The notes: generated by a model not told the origin, from the sequence alone. A stretch of 34,067 nucleotides of DNA from Acidobacteriota bacterium (GCA_003225055.1 QIAU01000088.1:1-34067); one strand, 5' to 3'; positions 16,818-26,884 are shown, numbered from the stretch's first letter. Numbers and translations are program-made.

Positions 16818-19076
16818 CTAAAGGGCGTGGGACGCCAGGTCTTGCTCGCTGAGCAGTTCGAGTTCGATCCAGCCTTCCAGGGGTAGGGCATCGAGCGGCA
16901 GGCGGTTTTGCCATAGGCTGAAGCGGAGACGCAAGCGGGTGGCAATTGGCGCAGAAGCTTTCCCAACTGCGCTCAGCGAAGATAGCGGTGTGGCGAACAG
17001 CCAAGACAGCGGCAGTTTGAATTCGAAGTTGCGGCCGAGAACAAGCCTGGCTTCGTTCCCGGGCTGGCTCGATACGGCCAGCGGAGTCTCGTCGTCGACC
17101 ACGGATATTTTCCAGGAACCTAGTGTGCCGTCCTCTATGAGCGCCTCGAGGTGCAGCGCGCGGCGAGGACGCTCGGTCCCGTCCGCCCACGATTCGATGT
17201 TCACCACTAATTCGAAAGATGATTCAGGAACTTTTCCAGCGAAGTCGAGGCGTCCGTAAACGCTGGTTTCATCGATGCCCGCGTAAACGGAATCCAGCAA
17301 GAAGCTCTTTCCGTGCATGGCGCCTGAGCGCTGGTCGGCGGTATACATTGCCGCGCCGATCCATTCGAAATAGCGCACCATATCTCCGGCGACCCGGGGG
17401 TGGATGTAGGCGGTCTGCGGCACAAACGAGGGACGCGCCGCTGCGCCGATAATCGGTTGCGCCAGGTATTCGGGCGGGCTCGCTCCCAGCGCCTGATAGA
17501 CATTCGAGAGATGCTTGCGGTAGAGCTCGTCGAATTCGCGATCGTTCGCCGAGTGATGTTCCGGACCGTACCACCAGTTCCAGTCGCTGCCTTCCGCGAT
17601 CATAAGTTCCTCAAAGGCGAGCTGGCGCTGAGTTTCGCTTGCGGGGGCGGCGTTCTGGCGGTAGAAGTTGCGGGCGTGATACAGGTAGTCCCAGGAGCGA
17701 TTGTCCTCGGAAGCACCGATCCAGACATTGAAATTGGCCTGGATCCAGGAGCCGGGCACCAGAGACTTCAACCTGGGCTTGTCACTGTGATGCGCGATGG
17801 CCTCCGAGACGGTCACCGCCTCCAGGCCGGCCGTTTTCTGGAGAGCATCATAAAAGCGGCGGAGGAATTCGCGGCCTGAGTAGGGGTAGTACTCCCAAGC
17901 GTTCTCGCCATCAAGGATGATCGGGACGACAGCGTCTTTTCCCTTGGCAAGAAGCGGTTGCGCGGCTTGCTCAATGTTTTGGATGAGGTGCGCAGCGGCC
18001 TCCTGCGGGGGCATTCCCGAGTAGACGAAGCCGACCAGATCCGACAAGGTGTGGTCGCGGAACAGCATGTGCATCTGGGTTGCGCCGCTTTCGTAGCGAT
18101 AGATCGTGTACAGCTTCTCGGCGGCGGCATCACCCAAGCGGCCCTGGCCGTCGCGAGTAAAGAAAAATCCCAGGCTGCGCCCCAGGACACCTTCGTCAGT
18201 CGCCATCCATTTCACTCCCAACGTGCTGGCTATCCCCAAAACCTCTTCCGAGACACTACCTTCCGACGGCCAGACGCCCCGCGGGCGAATACCAAACACG
18301 CGCTCATGCAGGTCGAGGCCGCGCAGCAGCTGCGCCCGGGCATCTTCAGGACGGCGAAAGCGATTTTGAGGAAGCGGCAGGCCCGGAGTCGAGACGCGGC
18401 CCATATCCGTGTCGCAAAGAAGCGGCAAAATGGGATGGTAAAAGGGAGAAGTAGATATTTCGATGGACCCTCGCTTCGCTGCACGGGCATGCTCAGGAAG
18501 CACTTTGCCGAGCAACTCCTTTTCGCGCGCGATTACAAAACTCTGGTCGTCAAGCGAGTACGCTCGGCCCTTCTTAATCAGGGCGGCAACATCACCGTCC
18601 TCCAGGAAGAATTCGTCAAACCAGGCGATTTGCGAGAGCACTTGCAGGTCGGTAAAGTCCTGGGGCTGGAAGTAGCGTTCGGCGCGATCGGGGGAGTCAC
18701 CTGAGCCACGGAATCGCTCCCACAATTCCTGGTAACGCGGGTAGCGGCCTATCATGTGCACGGGATTGGCCTGGAATAAATACTCGAGGGCGAAGCGGCG
18801 CTCGTCGGGAGTCAAGTCTTTGGCTGGTTTGGCCGCCAGCTCGAGAAAGGGATCGCGAGCGGTGCCTGCAACATAGTCTTCGATTTGCGCGATGAGCGAG
18901 GGCACCAGGTTGAAAGTCTGGTGAATTTGGGGGAACTCCTCGAGCAGCTTGACCATACCGTAGTAGTCCTTGAGAGCATGCAGCCGCACCCAGGGCAGCC
19001 GGTATTCGCCGGTGACCAGATCCTTGTAGAAAGGCTGATGCTGGTGCCAAAAAACGACTACACGCACGACAGGCAT
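16818..19076 (-). CDS. Glycoside hydrolase family 57 protein (alpha-amylase/glucanotransferase type)
   Basis: The 752-residue protein carries the GH57 signatures. HQHQPF at 11-16 is motif 1. GVWPSEGSVSEEV at 267-279 contains the expected nucleophile Glu272. IILDGENAWEYYPYSG at 386-401 contains the expected acid Asp389. Their spacing matches the family. The C-terminal 230 residues (from about 520) form an extra beta-rich domain. GH57 enzymes cleave or transfer alpha-1,4 or alpha-1,6 glucan bonds. The exact activity is not decided by these motifs. There is no signal peptide, so it is probably cytoplasmic and acts on glycogen or maltodextrin. It is divergent from glgB, 369 bases away, which supports a storage-glucan role. 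Confidence 0.93.
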   Translation of the reverse strand: MPVVRVVVFWHQHQPFYKDLVTGEYRLPWVRLHALKDYYGMVKLLEEFPQIHQTFNLVPSLIAQIEDYVAGTARDPFLELAAKPAKDLTPDERRFALEYLFQANPVHMIGRYPRYQELWERFRGSGDSPDRAERYFQPQDFTDLQVLSQIAWFDEFFLEDGDVAALIKKGRAYSLDDQSFVIAREKELLGKVLPEHARAAKRGSIEISTSPFYHPILPLLCDTDMGRVSTPGLPLPQNRFRRPEDARAQLLRGLDLHERVFGIRPRGVWPSEGSVSEEVLGIASTLGVKWMATDEGVLGRSLGFFFTRDGQGRLGDAAAEKLYTIYRYESGATQMHMLFRDHTLSDLVGFVYSGMPPQEAAAHLIQNIEQAAQPLLAKGKDAVVPIILDGENAWEYYPYSGREFLRRFYDALQKTAGLEAVTVSEAIAHHSDKPRLKSLVPGSWIQANFNVWIGASEDNRSWDYLYHARNFYRQNAAPASETQRQLAFEELMIAEGSDWNWWYGPEHHSANDREFDELYRKHLSNVYQALGASPPEYLAQPIIGAAARPSFVPQTAYIHPRVAGDMVRYFEWIGAAMYTADQRSGAMHGKSFLLDSVYAGIDETSVYGRLDFAGKVPESSFELVVNIESWADGTERPRRALHLEALIEDGTLGSWKISVVDDETPLAVSSQPGNEARLVLGRNFEFKLPLSWLFATPLSSLSAVGKASAPIATRLRLRFSLWQNRLPLDALPLEGWIELELLSEQDLASHAL

Positions 19077-19445
19077 TTGCAGCAGGTCCTCTTGCTCAGG
19101 CAGAGTGATGAAGGTGAAAGAGTCAGTCTAGCATGGCAATGAATTTGCCTTCCGGAAGCGTGCCACCCGGGAATGGCTGGAGAGTCTCCGTCTGCCCGCC
19201 AACCGGCCGAACCGGCCGGCCGGATGCACTACGAATTCACGAAGTTCGGTACACTTAGGAGGCTGTTGCCTGAATCGAGAGCCAAACAGTGTGGGGGAAA
19301 ACGCCCAAGAGGTCGAGACCGGGCTTGCCTCGTCTCAGCGTGCTAATAAGCCGGATTCGTATCAGCACGCGCTTTCGAGCCATGCCCTGATACGATTTCT
19401 GCCTGCAGTTAAATCTTTCTACCGCTGGTTCGGGGCAAAAATGCC
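19077..19445. other. Divergent intergenic region between the GH57 gene and glgB
   Basis: The 369 bases contain no gene I can support. A striking GC-rich motif at 19201-19222 reads AACCGGCCG twice and then continues CCGGCC. It lies in the middle of the gap and might be a regulatory site shared by both genes. No clean -35/-10 pair is visible. Confidence 0.45.
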
Positions 19446-21362
19446 ATGCACATCACCGCTCCTGCCCGTCATGATGTAAGCCTTCTCAGTGACCAGGACC
19501 TCTATCTCTTCAACGAGGGGAGTCACTACCGCTTGTACGAAAAAATGGGCGCTCACCTTGTGAGCACCAAGGGCGAGCAGGGTGCGTACTTTGCGGTATG
19601 GGCTCCGGCAGCCCGCGAAGTTTTCGTGATGGGCGACTTCAACGGCTGGAATCATCGATCGCACCCATTACATTCGCGGGGCACCTCGGGGATCTGGGAG
19701 GGATTTGTTCCCGGGCTGGGTAAAGGCGCGCTCTATAAGTTCCACATCTATTCGCATCATCATGGATATCGCGTCGACAAAGCGGATCCCTTCGGCTTTT
19801 TTCATGAAAAGCCGCCGCGCACAGCTTCGGTCGTTTGGGACCTCAGCTACGCGTGGCATGATCAGGAGTGGCTCGGCAAACGGCGCGAACGCAATTCCCT
19901 GCACGCGCCGCAGGCGGTGTATGAAGTACATCTGGGTTCGTGGATGCGCGCGCCTGAGCACAATTCGCCTTTAAGCTATCGCGATACCGCTCCGCGTCTG
20001 GCCGAGTATGTGCAAAAAATGGGCTTCACTCACGTGGAGTTCCTCCCCGTCATGGAACATCCGTTCTATGGTTCGTGGGGTTATCAGACCAGCGGCTATT
20101 TCGCGCCTACATCGCGTTATGGAACTCCGCAGGATTTCATGTACCTGGTGGACTACCTGCACCAGCACGATATTGGAGTGCTGCTCGACTGGGTGCCTTC
20201 GCACTTCCCTTCTGACGCGCACGGCTTGGCGTACTTCGACGGCACCCATCTTTTCGAACACGCCGACACGCGGCAGGGCTTCCATCCCGACTGGAAGACG
20301 CACATTTTCAATTACGGGCGCAACGAGGTACGCAGCTTCCTGATGAGCAGCGCTATGTTCTGGCTGGACAAGTACCACGCCGATGGCTTGCGGGTCGATG
20401 CAGTGGCCTCCATGTTGTACCTCGACTACTCGCGGCACCAGGGGGAATGGATTCCCAACCGATATGGCGGGCGGGAGAACCTGCAAGCCATTGATTTTCT
20501 GCGCCGCTTCAACGAGGAGGTGTACAAGGAGCATCCAGACATTCAAACCGTGGCGGAAGAGTCTACAGCTTGGACCATGGTCTCCAAGCCAACCTACCTG
20601 GGCGGACTTGGTTTCGGGCTGAAGTGGGACATGGGATGGATGCATGACACTCTCGAATATTTTTCCCACGACCCGATCCACCGCATATATCACCACAACC
20701 AGCTAACTTTCCGCATGTTGTATGGGTTTACGGAAAACTTTTTGCTCCCCCTTTCGCATGACGAAGTCGTGCATGGCAAAGGTTCGCTGGTGGGCAAGAT
20801 GCCGGGGGACGACTGGCAGAAGTTTGCCAACCTGCGTCTGCTGTTCGGTTACATGTACGCCCAGCCTGGGAAAAAGCTGCTCTTCATGGGTGGTGAGTTC
20901 GGGCAATGGCGGGAATGGGCGCACGACACCAGCCTGGATTGGAACCTGCTCAACTGGTCCAATCATCGTGGTGCACAAACCTGGGTGGAAGTGCTTAACC
21001 GGCTGTATCGCAGCGAGCGGGCCTTGCACGAATTAGACAACGATCCCGCCGGATTTGAGTGGGTGGATTGCAATGACGCCGCATCTAGTGTGGTGTCTCT
21101 GTTGAGAAAAGGCAGAGCCGCGGAAGACGTCGTACTCATCGTATGCAACTTCACCCCCGTGCCGCGGGTCGGGTATCGAGTAGGCGTTCCGTCGGGAGGA
21201 CACTGGCGCGAACTGCTGAACAGCGACGCTAAAGAGTATGGTGGCAGCGGGATGGGAAATTTTGGCGGGGTGACGGCAGAACGAATGCCTGTACATGGAC
21301 GGCCCTATGCTTTGAATCTGACTTTGCCCCCGTTAGCCGCTGTGTTCTTCAAGAAAGGCTAG
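19446..21362 (+). CDS. glgB: 1,4-alpha-glucan branching enzyme (GH13)
   Basis: The 638-residue protein has a CBM48 domain at about 40-125 ([20 protein letters not shown]) and then a GH13 barrel. Visible motifs are [10 protein letters not shown], the nucleophile Asp318 in [20 protein letters not shown], the acid in VAEEST near 371, and [14 protein letters not shown] with His438 and Asp439. A C-terminal beta domain ends [17 protein letters not shown]. It makes alpha-1,6 branches in glycogen. It is about 90-110 residues shorter at the N-terminus than the long enterobacterial form, so the N1 domain is missing. That short form is common. ATG 19446 is chosen because an overlapping ATG at 19441 is out of frame. 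Confidence 0.96.
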   Translation: MHITAPARHDVSLLSDQDLYLFNEGSHYRLYEKMGAHLVSTKGEQGAYFAVWAPAAREVFVMGDFNGWNHRSHPLHSRGTSGIWEGFVPGLGKGALYKFHIYSHHHGYRVDKADPFGFFHEKPPRTASVVWDLSYAWHDQEWLGKRRERNSLHAPQAVYEVHLGSWMRAPEHNSPLSYRDTAPRLAEYVQKMGFTHVEFLPVMEHPFYGSWGYQTSGYFAPTSRYGTPQDFMYLVDYLHQHDIGVLLDWVPSHFPSDAHGLAYFDGTHLFEHADTRQGFHPDWKTHIFNYGRNEVRSFLMSSAMFWLDKYHADGLRVDAVASMLYLDYSRHQGEWIPNRYGGRENLQAIDFLRRFNEEVYKEHPDIQTVAEESTAWTMVSKPTYLGGLGFGLKWDMGWMHDTLEYFSHDPIHRIYHHNQLTFRMLYGFTENFLLPLSHDEVVHGKGSLVGKMPGDDWQKFANLRLLFGYMYAQPGKKLLFMGGEFGQWREWAHDTSLDWNLLNWSNHRGAQTWVEVLNRLYRSERALHELDNDPAGFEWVDCNDAASSVVSLLRKGRAAEDVVLIVCNFTPVPRVGYRVGVPSGGHWRELLNSDAKEYGGSGMGNFGGVTAERMPVHGRPYALNLTLPPLAAVFFKKG

Positions 21363-21404
21363 AACCCGAGAAGAAACAGAATTCCACTTGCTTGCCGGAA
21401 TCCG

Positions 21405-21459
21405 AGCCGGTTGAAGCCGTACGTGCTTTCAAGGAATTTAGAGCACGCCTGAACCGGTT
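21405..21459. other. Nested inverted repeats after glgB
   Basis: CCGGTT (21407-21412) pairs with AACCGG (21452-21457), and inside it CGTGCT (21422-21427) pairs with AGCACG (21442-21447). The RNA could fold into a two-step stem downstream of glgB. There is no T tract, so it is not an intrinsic terminator. It may stabilise the mRNA end, or it may be chance. Confidence 0.35.
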
Positions 21460-21539
21460 GCGGTAAAAGGCCAGGTTCGCATCAGGGCACAGGTTTCAGC
21501 GGTGCCGCCAGCTCGGCAAATTAAATTAGGAACCAGAGA

Positions 21540-22616
21540 TCAACCGCCGAGTATGCCCGGTGTCTGCTGTACAGGATGGCCGTGCAACCATCGACCCGTC
21601 TGAAGACGTGTCCTGATACGAATCAACGGCCCAGAACGAGAAGCTTTTTGTCTAATCCGGCGTGGGACTGGACCCCGGGTTCGGACTCGGGGCTTGGGGT
21701 GGAGGCATGGGCGGAGGTGCGCCGGCCGGCGTTGTCCTGGGCGTTCGCCTTCTCTCGCAGCCGTAGCCGGGGGGTTGATATTCACCTCCTTCTCGGTGCG
21801 TACGACCTTCTGTCCACCCACTTTCATGGTCTCGACGCGGACCACTTCGTCGCCTACGAAGCGAATGAAATCCACGTCTGACGGCGGCTCGCCATAGATC
21901 CATTCCTCGTACTCCGTATCACCGTCCTTCTCCCGATCCTTCTTGGGAGGACGCCCCTTGGCGTAGATCACCATCTCGCGATTCATGCCCACCAGGACAT
22001 TGTGGTTCGTGATCGCCTCCTTCACCTTGGGCGGAACCGTTTCCAGGTAGGCCTCAACGGCTGATTTCGAATTGAAGTCAAAGACCGGACGGAGCAGATC
22101 CTTCAACTGCTGGGGTGTCATCTCTGGGACAGAACGCTCGAACACTAGGTCCACAAACGAGCCCCGCGGGTTAGCGCGCGAGTCGCTGGGCGCGACGGGC
22201 ACGGTGCCGCCCATGCCGCCGACTTCTATGCGCTGATACCACTTCTTCTTTTTCACCGGACCGCCGTTGATCTCGAAATGGATCAGGCGATCTTTTATGA
22301 CTATATCGGAGATCATGGCCATGTCACCGGGCTTGGCGGCTGGACCGTAGGTGGCCATCAGCAGCTGAAGCTGCTCGCGGTCGGGGGTGATTACTCCGTT
22401 TTCAAGTTTTAGTCCAGTCTTCCCCATGGGAAACGGAGAGCGGATATAGACCAATTCCGCGTTGAAGGCGCGGATCAGGTCCATGCGGGTCTGTTTGGAG
22501 ATGGGCGGGGCTTTTTCCAGCCACGAGGGGTTGGCCGGAGGTTGCTTATCATCGGCACTCGCCAAGGCCGCTGAAAGAAGCACCAGCGAGCAAATTCGAA
22601 ACAGGCGGCCTGACAT
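21540..22616 (-). CDS. Exported protein of unknown function, possible 3' frameshift
   Basis: The start at 22616 gives a signal peptide (MSGRLFRICSLVLLSAALAS). The mature part has a conserved-looking core (AFNAELVYIRSPFPMGKTGL, KPGDMAMISDIVIKDRLIHF, EINGGPVKKKKWYQRIEVGG, then EWIYGEPPSDVDFIRFVGDE). It resembles a family of acidobacterial exported proteins I cannot name. After EVNINPP near 21775 all three frames stay open. The original frame runs on as Arg-rich, unlikely sequence to 21540. A shift of one base at a six-C run would give a Pro-rich tail (APPPMPPPQAPSPNPGSS) ending at 21652, which looks more natural. The true C-terminus is therefore uncertain. Confidence 0.7.
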   Translation of the reverse strand: MSGRLFRICSLVLLSAALASADDKQPPANPSWLEKAPPISKQTRMDLIRAFNAELVYIRSPFPMGKTGLKLENGVITPDREQLQLLMATYGPAAKPGDMAMISDIVIKDRLIHFEINGGPVKKKKWYQRIEVGGMGGTVPVAPSDSRANPRGSFVDLVFERSVPEMTPQQLKDLLRPVFDFNSKSAVEAYLETVPPKVKEAITNHNVLVGMNREMVIYAKGRPPKKDREKDGDTEYEEWIYGEPPSDVDFIRFVGDEVVRVETMKVGGQKVVRTEKEVNINPPATAAREGERPGQRRPAHLRPCLHPKPRVRTRGPVPRRIRQKASRSGPLIRIRTRLQTGRWLHGHPVQQTPGILGG

Positions 22617-22834
22617 GGAACCCCCGGAGCCTAAACTTAGATTCATTATAGCTCTGAGAGGATGGACGGAGCGCAAGCACGGAGGACGCGAGCTTCTCAA
22701 TGAGGTGCACGCCTTTCTCATTAACCGCAAGCCGAGAAGTTCTTTCCCCGGCTTTTCTCGGAACTCGGCGCCCGCGGCGCTGAGGTGTTTTGGTGCGCCG
22801 CTCCGAGAGCCTGGAGCCCAGAGGCTGAAGACTA

Positions 22835-23863
22835 CTAGACTTCCACTCTCACCCCTTCCCTCGCGACTCGCATGGGAAGGACCTGCGCCCCGTTTTGCCC
22901 GATGATTTGAGCCACCCGGACTCTGGCTTCCTGCTCGACCATGAAAATCACACATCCTCCTCCGCCCGCTCCGCAGACTTTGGCGGCACGTGCGCCGTGC
23001 CGGCCCGCGATGGCAATCAGCTTGTCAATCAGAGGTGTAGTAATTCCAGGGGCGTTGGTTCGCCGGAGCTTCCACTCTTCCCGCAGCAGGCGCGCGACCT
23101 CATTCCAGTCGCGGTGAATCAGGGCGCGGTGCATGGCGCGGGCTATCAGGGAAATCTGTTCGAAGTTGCGGAATACGTGGCGGTCGCCATCGATGTGAGA
23201 CTTGAACACTTCCCAATTGTTGATGCCGGATTTGCGTGGCGCCCCCGTATAGGCGAGCACGAACCGGGTTTCAATCTCCTCTGGGGCAATAGGGATAGCC
23301 TCGCGGTGAATGCCGTCGATGTCGAGGTGGATGGCACTGACCCCGCCGTAAAGGGCCGGATAGTAGTCCTGGCAGCCCGTGGGCACGTCGATGATCTGCG
23401 CTTCGACGTTCTGGGCAATCATCCGCATCTGCTCCCAGGTAAGCATTCGCCCAGTAAAACGGGCGAGAGCGGCGGTGGTGGCAATCATCAGAGCGGAGGA
23501 ACCGGAAATGCCGGCGCCGGCGGGAGATTGCGAATCGGTTTCGATCAGCAATCCCTGCTGCGGCAGAAAGAATTGCAGCAGGCGGGCGGCCACAGGATGG
23601 CGTAATTTTGGGGCGGCATTGAGTTCGTCGAGGCTGCGAAACTCCTCTTCCCGCTTGGTATCGACCGAACGCAAGTGAATACGCTTACCGCGCAGAGGTC
23701 GAATGCGGCAGGTGGTCAGGATTTCCAGGGCGAAATTCACGGTTATGGCGCCGGGATGGAACAGATACAGGGGCCAGAGATCGAGGGTGCCGCCGGCCAG
23801 GTCGGCGCGGCAGGGGGCATGGGCAACCACCGAAAACTCGTTTTCGAAACCATCGCTTGGCAT
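22835..23863 (-). CDS. GHMP family sugar kinase
   Basis: From ATG 23863 the product has 342 residues (a GTG at 23881 would add six). It has the three GHMP motifs: APCRADLAGGTLDLW near residues 16-30, the ATP-binding SPAGAGISGSSALM at 113-126, and KVCGAGGGGCVIF near the C-terminus. The family phosphorylates small alcohols or sugars. The opening motif and the PTGCQDYYPALYGG segment are closest in style to heptose-phosphate or fucose/galactose-type kinases, but the substrate is not clear. It lies 38 bases after the decarboxylase on the same strand, so the two are probably cotranscribed. No strong ribosome-binding site is seen at either start. Confidence 0.85.
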   Translation of the reverse strand: MPSDGFENEFSVVAHAPCRADLAGGTLDLWPLYLFHPGAITVNFALEILTTCRIRPLRGKRIHLRSVDTKREEEFRSLDELNAAPKLRHPVAARLLQFFLPQQGLLIETDSQSPAGAGISGSSALMIATTAALARFTGRMLTWEQMRMIAQNVEAQIIDVPTGCQDYYPALYGGVSAIHLDIDGIHREAIPIAPEEIETRFVLAYTGAPRKSGINNWEVFKSHIDGDRHVFRNFEQISLIARAMHRALIHRDWNEVARLLREEWKLRRTNAPGITTPLIDKLIAIAGRHGARAAKVCGAGGGGCVIFMVEQEARVRVAQIIGQNGAQVLPMRVAREGVRVEV

Positions 23864-23901
23864 GGGGTCACTTTGTACCACGAGAAGCGTACGTTCGCAC
23901 T

Positions 23902-25314
23902 CTACGACAGAACCTCGCGAGCCGACTCCAGGACTTCCGGGACGACACTATCGATGTCGGCGTCCGAGGTCCGATGGTTCACGATGCAAGCGCGCAGACA
24001 AAATTTCGCGCGCAGCAAGGCATTCGAAAGATAAATCCGGCCGCGTTCCGTGACCCTCTTCAGTATGGCGGCATTGAAACGGTTGAGGTCGGTCTCGGAA
24101 TATCCTCCCGGACCTAGGTAGCGAAAGCAAACCGCGCTGAGTTCGACGGGCGTAACCAATTCGAGCATCGGTTCCTCGACAATCGCCTCTGCCAAACGAC
24201 GCGCGTGCCCCAAATCTTTCTTGATCGCTTCCCGGAAAGCACCGAATCCGTGATAGCGCAGCGAAAGCCACAACTTTAGCGCCCGGAACCTGCGGGAAAG
24301 CTCGAGCGACTCTTCAAAGAAGGCGAAACTCTCTATCGGATCGTTGCTCAAAGCGCGTGCATATTCTCCTGTGTGAGAAAAAGCTGTGCGGGCAGCTTGC
24401 GCATCGCGATAGAGCAAACAGCCGCAGTCCAGCGGTTGATAGAGCCATTTGTGTGGATCCAGGGAAATGGAATCGGCTTGCTCGAAGCCGGCAAACTTGT
24501 TGCGCGAGGCTATCGCCGCGAGCGCTCCGTAAGCGCCGTCCACATGCAACCAGACGTCGTGACTTTTGGCGACTGCCGAAATGGCAGCCAGAGGATCGAT
24601 GGCGCCGGTATTCACGGTGCCGGCGTTTGCCACGATCGCGAGGGGTTTCTTGCCCGCTTCTTTGTCGCGCCGAATTGCGCGCTCGAGTTCCTCGGGCACC
24701 ATGTGGAAGGATTCGTCGGTCTGAATCAGGCGCAAGTTCTGGCGGCCGATTCCCAGCAGCGCCACGGCCTTGGGAATCGACATGTGCACTTCTTCCGACG
24801 CGTACACGGCGCCCTGGCCGCTCATGCCCTTTTCGTTCGCGGGAGTTTTGGCTTCGCGTGCCATGGCCAAGCCCATAAGGTTCGCCGAGGAACCCCCGCC
24901 AGTCAGGCTGCCGGTGAAACCGTGGCAGCCGATCACGTCGGCCAGCCAGCCAACTACGGTTCGCTCCAGGGTCACCGCCGCGGGTCCGGACCGCCAGGCA
25001 GTAACGTTCTGGTTCAGGATGCTCGCCAACAGGTCGGCCATCGCGCCCAACGGTTCTCCTGAACCCAGTACATATCCAAAGAATCGCCCATTTTGCGCGC
25101 GGGAGTGTTGAATCACTGGCTGCAGCTCTTTCCAGACTTCCTCACCGGCTCCCTCTTCCGGAAGGACGGAGCGAAAAAGCCTTTCTGTATCGGCTCCGGT
25201 GGCCTGGGGAGAAATAGGCCGCGAGTCCATGCTCTCCAGATACTCCGCAGCTAGGTCTGTCACCTGTTTCGCTATCCGCCGGAAATCATCGGGGGAAAGT
25301 TGGAGTGCAGTCAT
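23902..25314 (-). CDS. PLP-dependent group II amino-acid decarboxylase
   Basis: The start at 25314 gives 470 residues beginning TALQLSPDDFRRIAKQVTDL, the usual N-terminus of aromatic-L-amino-acid decarboxylase-like proteins. Visible PLP features are TGGGSSANLMGL (138-149), His177 in EEVHMSIPKA that stacks on the cofactor, Asp259 in LHVDGAYGAL, and the Schiff-base Lys289 in SLDPHKWLYQPLDCG. The C-terminal domain ends FCLRACIVNHRTSDADID. Such enzymes decarboxylate aromatic or related amino acids in the cytoplasm. The residues seen do not fix the substrate, and aldehyde synthases share these motifs. An upstream in-frame extension has no homology-like sequence and is left out. Confidence 0.92.
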   Translation of the reverse strand: MTALQLSPDDFRRIAKQVTDLAAEYLESMDSRPISPQATGADTERLFRSVLPEEGAGEEVWKELQPVIQHSRAQNGRFFGYVLGSGEPLGAMADLLASILNQNVTAWRSGPAAVTLERTVVGWLADVIGCHGFTGSLTGGGSSANLMGLAMAREAKTPANEKGMSGQGAVYASEEVHMSIPKAVALLGIGRQNLRLIQTDESFHMVPEELERAIRRDKEAGKKPLAIVANAGTVNTGAIDPLAAISAVAKSHDVWLHVDGAYGALAAIASRNKFAGFEQADSISLDPHKWLYQPLDCGCLLYRDAQAARTAFSHTGEYARALSNDPIESFAFFEESLELSRRFRALKLWLSLRYHGFGAFREAIKKDLGHARRLAEAIVEEPMLELVTPVELSAVCFRYLGPGGYSETDLNRFNAAILKRVTERGRIYLSNALLRAKFCLRACIVNHRTSDADIDSVVPEVLESAREVLS

Positions 25315-25627
25315 GGTCCCGGATTCTACACTTCGCCGGCAGGTCTCACGGTAACTGATCGATATCGCTTGGGATCCCGAAAGAGGCCACACCAGTTCTT
25401 TAAGCGGGCTGCTTACCTTAGTAACCTGGTTTCCCAATTTCATGACTGGTGAGGGCCCGAACTCCGGCGTTCCCAACTGCGCCCACCGCGGCCCTGTGTG
25501 AGACCCCAAAAAGCGGCTCAAGCGAAGTTACCTTGCCGCGTTGACGTCGAACAAATTAGCGGGTATGCCTTTACGGTCGGGATAGTGACTTTGCGTATAT
25601 AGGTGAGCGGGCGGGTCCCGCCTATCA
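25315..25627. other. Divergent region between the decarboxylase and the pilin cluster
   Basis: The 313 bases contain no gene I can support. A weak promoter-like pair TTGACG (25541-25546) and TATGCC (25564-25569), 17 bases apart, points toward the pilins. A small hairpin GGCGG/CCGCC sits at 25610-25622, just before the first pilin frame. Neither is strong evidence. Confidence 0.4.
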
Positions 25628-25994
25628 TTGCTCAGGATCAGATGGCATTCGAATACGCGCGTTAAGTGCATCAAGGCGGCGGGGCTCAGCCTGATCGAAA
25701 TCGTTATCGTCGTGACCATTTGCCTGCTTTTGACGGCACCAGCCGTTCCCATTTTTCAGAGTGTCTACTGCAGCCTGCGCCTGAGAGCTGCGACCAGCGC
25801 CCTATCCGGGCTCATGCAGCAGGCACGCATTCAAGCGGCAAGACAAAATTAAGACTTACACAATCCGCTTTCCGGAAGGGCGGAGCGAGGCATACATCGA
25901 TCTCAATGGCAATAGTTTGCTGACCAAAGTAACCTTCGCCAAAAACTATTCGATCGTTGCTGGGAGGCCGATAGCGGCGCACTCGCACAAGTAA
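25628..25994 (+). pseudogene. Frameshifted FimT/GspH-like minor pilin
   Basis: The frame contains a type IV prepilin signature: KAAG then LSLIEIVIVVTICLLLTAP. Gly precedes the cleavage site, Glu is at position 5, and a hydrophobic helix follows. It then reads LRLRAATSALSGLMQQARIQ, typical of FimT/GspH. A TAA interrupts after ARQN at 25850-25852. Skipping one base restores KTYTIRFPEGRSEAYIDLNG and TKVTFAKNYSIVAGRP to a stop at 25994. A one-base insertion in AAAATTAA explains this. There is no good start codon. TTG 25628 is only the first possible in-frame start. This is either decay or an assembly error. Confidence 0.65.
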
Positions 25995-26196
25995 CTGCAC
26001 GCAGCGCACTTTGGTTATCTTGTTGATACTAAGCGTCGGTTCATAATGCCCTTGAAGCTCAGAAAAGCTGAGACAGAGCAGAAGAGTTCAACGATCCTCC
26101 CTCAATGCAGGCTTCAGACAGACTCGCAAGCAATCTTTAAGCTTGCATAGCTGTTTCCGACGGTTGTCAACTCGGGTGCTCGAGAGTACGACGCTC

Positions 26197-26880
26197 ATGT
26201 TCGAGAACATAAAGATCGAGGCGAGCTGCAGGATGGGTCCCAAGGTGTCCACACGCGAAGGCGCAGGAGATCGGTGTCAGCAGCAGAGAGGCGTTTCTCT
26301 GCTCGAAATGGTGATAGTGCTGTGCGTCTCACTGATCATTGGAGCGATCGCCGTTCTGAACGTACAAACTACGTCGCGGGTCATTCACTTACATGAAAGT
26401 GGCAGCGAATACGCCAATCTTTTGCAAACCGCACGTATTCGTGCGATTCAGGGTGACAGCTACTACATCGTAAAGACGGACACTAGCGTAAATCCGGCCC
26501 GGGCCTTTGTCGACATTGCCGGAACTGGGTTCTACTCCAACGGCGATCCCTTGATGGTGTTTGCTTCCGACGTAACCTCAATGCCATTCGCCTCCGGACC
26601 AGGGTTGGCTAATTTGAAATCGCAATTCTTGCCTCCGGGCGCCGCGGCACAAGGTTCCGTGGATCCAAATAACCCCAATCCAACCTTTGGGTCGCGAGGC
26701 CTGCCGTGCACGCCCAATGCTGGCACGTGTCCTTATCTGACGGCCGCCAATACTGTCACCTCTTACGTCACATTTATCCAAAACACCCAGAGCGGGAAAT
26801 GGGAGGCGATCACGGTGAACCCGGCCGGGAGAATTCGCCTATGGGCATACGAAGGCACGACTTGGTCACCGTTGAACTGA
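26197..26880 (+). CDS. FimT/GspH-type minor pilin of the type IV pilus
   Basis: The prepilin motif QQQRG then VSLLEMVIVLCVSLIIGAIA is clear, with Gly at -1, Glu at +5 and a hydrophobic helix. The helix continues into SEYANLLQTARIRAIQ, the FimT/GspH pattern. The C-terminal globular part carries paired cysteines (GLPCTPNAGTCPYL) and ends ITVNPAGRIRLWAYEGTTW. The peptidase PilD would cleave after RG. Minor pilins start assembly at the inner membrane. The leader is unusually long from ATG 26197; ATG 26233 gives a shorter leader and is equally possible. The next gene begins four bases after the stop, so the genes form one operon. Confidence 0.85.
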   Translation: MFENIKIEASCRMGPKVSTREGAGDRCQQQRGVSLLEMVIVLCVSLIIGAIAVLNVQTTSRVIHLHESGSEYANLLQTARIRAIQGDSYYIVKTDTSVNPARAFVDIAGTGFYSNGDPLMVFASDVTSMPFASGPGLANLKSQFLPPGAAAQGSVDPNNPNPTFGSRGLPCTPNAGTCPYLTAANTVTSYVTFIQNTQSGKWEAITVNPAGRIRLWAYEGTTWSPLN

Positions 26881-26884
26881 GACT

